Program-made: the position numbers and the translations under genes
Notes under the pieces: generated by a model
Database searches by the model: none
The model's input: only the letters and a program-made list of their open reading frames with translations
Told to the model about the DNA's origin: nothing
Shown here: piece by piece, positions 41,013 to 44,202 of the stretch
How the letters are laid out: each line of letters begins with the position of its first letter
How positions within the stretch are numbered: the first letter of the stretch is position 1
DNA from: Pseudomonas syringae
GTDB taxonomy: Bacteria; Pseudomonadota; Gammaproteobacteria; Pseudomonadales; Pseudomonadaceae
Assembly: GCF_021606685.1 (NCBI RefSeq)
Contig: NZ_WKCB01000048.1
Coordinates: forward strand, 1 to 44,202
Direction: 5' to 3'
DNA: 44,202 nucleotides

Positions 41013-41432
41013 TTAGGCGGCGGGTTGCAGGCCCAGGGACGCGAGTTGTTGCACGCTGCCCTTGAACTGGATCATGCGCGGGTCGTCCAGGGGCAGGGTG
41101 CGGCCGGTTTCTTTCTGGATGATGGTTTGCAGCTTGGCGTTGTCGACCTTGCCGTCGGCGCCGATGGCTTCTTGCAGCTTCTCTGGCGCGACCTGTGCGG
41201 TCTTGCCCGGTTCGAAGTAGATGGCGCCGGTGGCGAAGTCCACGCCGAACGCGATCAGGCCAGGGATCACATAAAACAACAGGCCGATGGCGTCGAGCAC
41301 GGCAATGGTCGGGTCGATCTTGCCGTCGATCTGGCCACGGCGGTCCGGGTAGAAAATCGACCCACAGGCGGTCAGTTGGCTCAGCAGGGTGACGGCCAGA
41401 ACACCGCCGATGACACGGGAAGCAATACGCAT
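41013..41432 (-). CDS. Uncharacterised lipoprotein
   Basis: A 139-residue protein with a lipoprotein signal (VTLLSQLTACGS, lipidated Cys at 23). After a polar stretch (YPDRRGQIDGKIDPTIA) comes a hydrophobic segment, LDAIGLLFYVIPGLIAFGVD, which may be a membrane hairpin, then ATGAIYFEPGK. The C-terminal half is helical and polar. The layout recalls small YceK/YidQ-type envelope lipoproteins, but I cannot assign it. AGGAGA precedes the ATG. Being upstream of the exporter gene, it may be functionally linked with metal handling; that is inference. Confidence 0.8.
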   Translation of the reverse strand: MRIASRVIGGVLAVTLLSQLTACGSIFYPDRRGQIDGKIDPTIAVLDAIGLLFYVIPGLIAFGVDFATGAIYFEPGKTAQVAPEKLQEAIGADGKVDNAKLQTIIQKETGRTLPLDDPRMIQFKGSVQQLASLGLQPAA

Positions 41433-41494
41433 GAAAAATCTCCTGAACGCGTTGAAAAGTGACTATATGCCAAATCTGCCAGACGCCGATGTTC

Positions 41495-41524
41495 AAATGT
41501 GGGAGGGGGCTTGCTCCCACATTT
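41495..41524. repeat. Collapsed REPIN forming a perfect hairpin
   Basis: AAATGTGGGAG (41495-41505) pairs perfectly with CTCCCACATTT (41514-41524) around GGGGCTTG. It looks like a REPIN reduced to its outer ends, with the spacer deleted. It lies in the divergent gap between the lipoprotein gene and hrpB. Confidence 0.8.
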
Positions 41525-41590
41525 AACCGTGTTCCCAAGCGGACCGAGTGGCGTTTTTGAGACCGTCACCGGCATCCGGCAGTTCGCCGT

Positions 41591-41596
41591 TATACT
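41591..41596 (+). promoter_or_regulatory. Putative -10 element of hrpB
   Basis: TATACT in the context GTTATACTCGCCGCTC, 29 bases before the hrpB ATG. The -35 is unclear. Confidence 0.4.
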
Positions 41597-41619
41597 CGCC
41601 GCTCTGCTTTGGAGCCAGT

Positions 41620-44127
41620 ATGAATTTGTTGCCGATCGATGATGTTTTACCCGCCCTGCGTGACGCCTTGGCGATTCGCCATGAGGCCGTGCTGGAGGCA
41701 CCGCCCGGCGCCGGTAAAACTACCCGCGTACCCTTGGCTTTATTGAATGAGCCTTGGCTGGCCGGGCAGACCATCCTGATGCTCGAACCCCGCCGCCTGG
41801 CCGCCCGCGCAGCCGCCGAGCAGCTGGCCAGCGAGTTGGGGGAGAAGGTCGGTGAAACCGTCGGTTATCGCATCCGCCTGGACAGCAAAGTCGGGCCCAA
41901 CACCCGTATCGAAGTGGTCACCGAAGGCATCCTCACCCGCCGCCTGCAAGACGACCCGGCGCTGGACGGCGTGGGCCTGCTGATCTTCGATGAATTTCAC
42001 GAGCGTAGCCTCGACGCCGACCTGGCGCTGGCCCTGAGCCTCAACGGCCGCGAGCTGTTTCGCGACGAGCAGCCGCTGAAAATCCTGCTGATGTCGGCCA
42101 CCCTCGAAGGCGAGCGCCTGGCTGCGCTGCTGGACGACGCGCCGATCCTGCGCAGCCAAGGGCGCATGTTCCCGGTGCAGATGCGCTGGGGTCGGCCTTA
42201 CCAGCCTGGCGAATTTATCGAGCCGCGCGTGGTGCAGACCCTCCTTGAAGCCCTGCAGGATGAGACCGGCAGCGTGCTGGTTTTCCTACCCGGGCAAGCC
42301 GAGATTCGTCGGGTAAACCAGCAACTGGCTGACGCCCTGGGTGATCGCGGTGACGTGTTGCTGTGCCCGCTGCATGGCGAACTGGACCTCAATGCCCAGC
42401 GCGCCGCCATCGACCCGGCGCCCGCCGGTAAACGCAAAGTGGTATTGGCCACCAACATCGCCGAAACCAGCCTGACCATCAATGGCGTGCGCGTGGTGAT
42501 CGACGCCGGGCTGGCGCGGGTGCCGCGCTTCGACCCCGGCAGCGGCATGACCCGCCTTGACACTCAACGCATCTCCCGCGCCAGCGCGACCCAGCGCGCC
42601 GGCCGTGCAGGGCGGCTGGAACCGGGGGTGTGTTATCGGTTGTGGTCCGAGGACCAGCATGAAGGCCTGGCTGCGTATGGCAGTGCGGAAATCCTCGCCG
42701 CCGACCTCGCAGGTTTAGCCTTGCAGTTGGCGCGCTGGGGTGTCACGCCCACTCAGCTTGTTTGGCTGGATGTACCGCCCACGGCCGCCTATGCCCAGGC
42801 CCAGGATCTGCTGGTGCGGCTCGATGCCCTGAATGATGAAAAACTCACCGCCCACGGCCAGAAGATGGCCGAGTTGCCGGCCCATCCACGCATCGCCCAT
42901 TTGCTGCTGCGCGGGCAGGACCTTGGGCTGGCGGCCACCGCGTGTGACGTTGCTGCCTTGTTGGGTGAGCGCGATATCTTGCGCGGCGGCGGCGCGGATT
43001 TGCACAGTCGCCTGGCGCTGCTGTCCGGCGAAGAGCGCGCACGCGGCACCCAGGGCGGCGTGCAACGGGCCAAGCAGTTGGCGCGGCAATACCGGGGCTA
43101 TTTAAGAGGCAAGGCCACCCAGCCGGTGGCCGACCCCGACCACCCGCGCTGGCTCGGCGCCTTGCTGGCGCTGGCCTACCCGGACCGCGTCGCCCAGCAA
43201 CGGCGCCCCGGTGGCGCCGAATACCGTTTGGCCAATGGCCGCGCGGCGCTGTTCGCCGAGGCCGACAGCCTGATGAAGCAGCCTTGGCTGGTGATCGCCG
43301 ACCTCGGCAGCCGCCAGGGCCAGCGTGAAGAACGCATCTACCTGGCAGCGGATTTTGACCCGGCGCTGTTTGATAGCGTGCTCGCCGAGCAGGTGCGCAC
43401 TGTCGACCAGCTGGATTGGGACGAACGCGAAGGCGTGCTGCGCGCCGAGCGCCAGCGCAAAGTCGGTGAGTTGGTGCTGAGCCGCGAGCCCCTCACCGGC
43501 CTCGATGAGGCTGCACGCAGCCAGGCGCTGGTCAACCTGGTGCGGCGCAAAGGCCTGGAGCTGCTGCCCTGGACGCCCGAGCTGCGCCAATGGCAGGCCC
43601 GCGTGATGCTGTTGCGTCAACTAGACGCCGGCAAAACCAGCGAGTGGCCCGATATCAGCGATAAGGCGTTGCTGGCCAGCCTCGAACACTGGCTGATGCC
43701 TTATCTGGGCAAAGTCTCGCGGCTGAGCCACTTTGCCCACCTGGATATTTCCAGCTTCCTGCACAACCTGCTGCCGTGGCCGCTGCCCCAGCGCCTCGAC
43801 GAACTCGCGCCGCAGCAAGTGAAAGTGCCCTCGGGATCGTCGGTGCGTTTGGACTACAGCGAACAGCCGCCGATTCTGGCGGTGCGTTTGCAGGAATTGT
43901 TCGGGCTGGCAGACACCCCGCGCATTGCCGGCGGGCGTCAGGTGGTGAAGCTGCACCTGCTGTCCCCGGCGCGACGGCCAGTGCAGGTGACGCAGGATCT
44001 GGCGAATTTCTGGCGCAGTACCTACGCCGAAGTGAAGAAGGATCTGAAGGGCAGATACCCCAAGCATTACTGGCCGGATGATCCGTTGATTGCCGAGCCA
44101 ACGGCCCGGATCAAACCGCGCAAATAG
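41620..44127 (+). CDS. hrpB: ATP-dependent RNA helicase-like protein HrpB
   Basis: A DEAH/RHA-family helicase-like ATPase; E. coli HrpB has no settled role, though relatives act on RNA. The 835-residue protein starts MNLLPIDDVLPALRDAL; GGAG is five bases before the ATG, and a longer in-frame start at 41548 reads through the promoter. Motif I is GAGKTT (residues 30-35), motif II is DEFH (124-127, a DEAH variant), motif III is MSATLEG, motif V includes ATNIAETSLTI and motif VI is QRAGRAGR. The C-terminal half is the HrpB-specific region ending SKHYWPDDP-like sequence (YPKHYWPDDPLIAEPTAR). A REPIN follows the stop. Confidence 0.96.
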   Translation: MNLLPIDDVLPALRDALAIRHEAVLEAPPGAGKTTRVPLALLNEPWLAGQTILMLEPRRLAARAAAEQLASELGEKVGETVGYRIRLDSKVGPNTRIEVVTEGILTRRLQDDPALDGVGLLIFDEFHERSLDADLALALSLNGRELFRDEQPLKILLMSATLEGERLAALLDDAPILRSQGRMFPVQMRWGRPYQPGEFIEPRVVQTLLEALQDETGSVLVFLPGQAEIRRVNQQLADALGDRGDVLLCPLHGELDLNAQRAAIDPAPAGKRKVVLATNIAETSLTINGVRVVIDAGLARVPRFDPGSGMTRLDTQRISRASATQRAGRAGRLEPGVCYRLWSEDQHEGLAAYGSAEILAADLAGLALQLARWGVTPTQLVWLDVPPTAAYAQAQDLLVRLDALNDEKLTAHGQKMAELPAHPRIAHLLLRGQDLGLAATACDVAALLGERDILRGGGADLHSRLALLSGEERARGTQGGVQRAKQLARQYRGYLRGKATQPVADPDHPRWLGALLALAYPDRVAQQRRPGGAEYRLANGRAALFAEADSLMKQPWLVIADLGSRQGQREERIYLAADFDPALFDSVLAEQVRTVDQLDWDEREGVLRAERQRKVGELVLSREPLTGLDEAARSQALVNLVRRKGLELLPWTPELRQWQARVMLLRQLDAGKTSEWPDISDKALLASLEHWLMPYLGKVSRLSHFAHLDISSFLHNLLPWPLPQRLDELAPQQVKVPSGSSVRLDYSEQPPILAVRLQELFGLADTPRIAGGRQVVKLHLLSPARRPVQVTQDLANFWRSTYAEVKKDLKGRYPKHYWPDDPLIAEPTARIKPRK

Positions 44128-44141
44128 CCACAATGAATCTC

Positions 44142-44202
44142 AAATGTGGGAGGGGGCTTGCTCCCGATGGCGGTGTGTCAGCCACCAGATGTAATGGCTG
44201 AT
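44142..44202. repeat. REPIN cut by the window end
   Basis: Left arm AAATGTGGGAGGGGGCTTG and the start of a spacer (CTCCCGATGGCGGTGTGTCA) are present, 14 bases after hrpB; the right arm lies outside the window. Confidence 0.8.

Noticed and set aside
12335..44202. Repeated GTGGGAGGGGGC elements considered as CRISPR
   Set aside because: They are isolated inverted doublets with variable short spacers at different gene ends, not regularly spaced direct repeats, and no cas gene is present. They are REPINs.
1..44202. Genomic island, prophage or insertion sequence
   Set aside because: No integrase, transposase, phage or tRNA-linked boundary; base and codon use stay uniform and almost all genes are core Pseudomonas functions.

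Overview
This window is a stretch of core chromosome from a Pseudomonas of the P. fluorescens lineage. Three things point there: high GC with strong G/C bias at third codon positions; a gene order (proA-nadD-rsfS-rlmH-mrdA-rodA-mltB-rlpA-dacA-ybeD-lipB-lipA, then leuS/lptE/holA, lnt/corC/ybeY/ybeZ/miaB, thiD/thiE/hemL/ladS, aidB, amn, hrpB) that I recognise from memory as that of Pseudomonas genomes; and many REP/REPIN repeats built on the GTGGGAGGGGGCTTGCCCCC core typical of fluorescent pseudomonads. I see no rRNA, tRNA, prophage, insertion sequence, CRISPR array or secretion/defence island. I annotate 41 protein genes, most of them recognisable families.

Layout. 0-0.9 kb: a 3-methyladenine DNA glycosylase facing left. 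0.9-12.3 kb: a long rightward run that joins proline and NAD synthesis, two ribosome factors (RsfS, RlmH), the elongasome pair PBP2/RodA, two glycan-cutting enzymes (MltB, RlpA), the carboxypeptidase DacA, and the lipoate pathway (YbeD, LipB, LipA). 12.4-15.3 kb: a REPIN-bounded segment with an LD-carboxypeptidase, a second MltB-family transglycosylase with a peptidoglycan-binding domain, and a 54-residue ArfA-like ribosome-rescue protein whose gene carries a terminator-like hairpin before its own stop codon. 15.3-19.7 kb: leftward leuS-lptE-holA. 19.9-21.1 kb: an unknown 105-residue protein and an ElyC/YdcF-like membrane protein. 21.2-26.7 kb: leftward miaB, ybeZ, ybeY, corC, lnt. 26.8-30.9 kb: DUF1820 gene, Sel1-repeat protein, hemL, thiE, thiD. 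31.2-37.7 kb: rightward ladS (hybrid sensor kinase), aidB-like dehydrogenase, amn, rluE. 37.7-44.1 kb: DUF2788 protein, Lrp/AsnC regulator, an apparent orphan terminator that suggests an unannotated small RNA, a DUF6515-like repeat-rich exported protein, a CDF metal exporter with a lipoprotein, and the helicase hrpB.

The genes share three themes: cell-envelope construction (PBP2, RodA, MltB, RlpA, DacA, LdcA, SltB3-like, LptE, Lnt, ElyC-like), ribosome maturation and rescue (RsfS, RlmH, YbeY, ArfA, MiaB, RluE), and cofactor synthesis (NAD, lipoate, thiamine, tetrapyrrole).

I found no convincing wholly new multi-gene system. The best leads are the arfA internal hairpin, the orphan plus-strand terminator near 38.86 kb, a pair of almost identical REPINs in inverted orientation around the ldcA-sltB-arfA segment, an extended REP variant present twice, and two short tandem arrays near 27.1-27.4 kb. 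All family assignments come from reading the sequence and from memory of the families; no database search was run.
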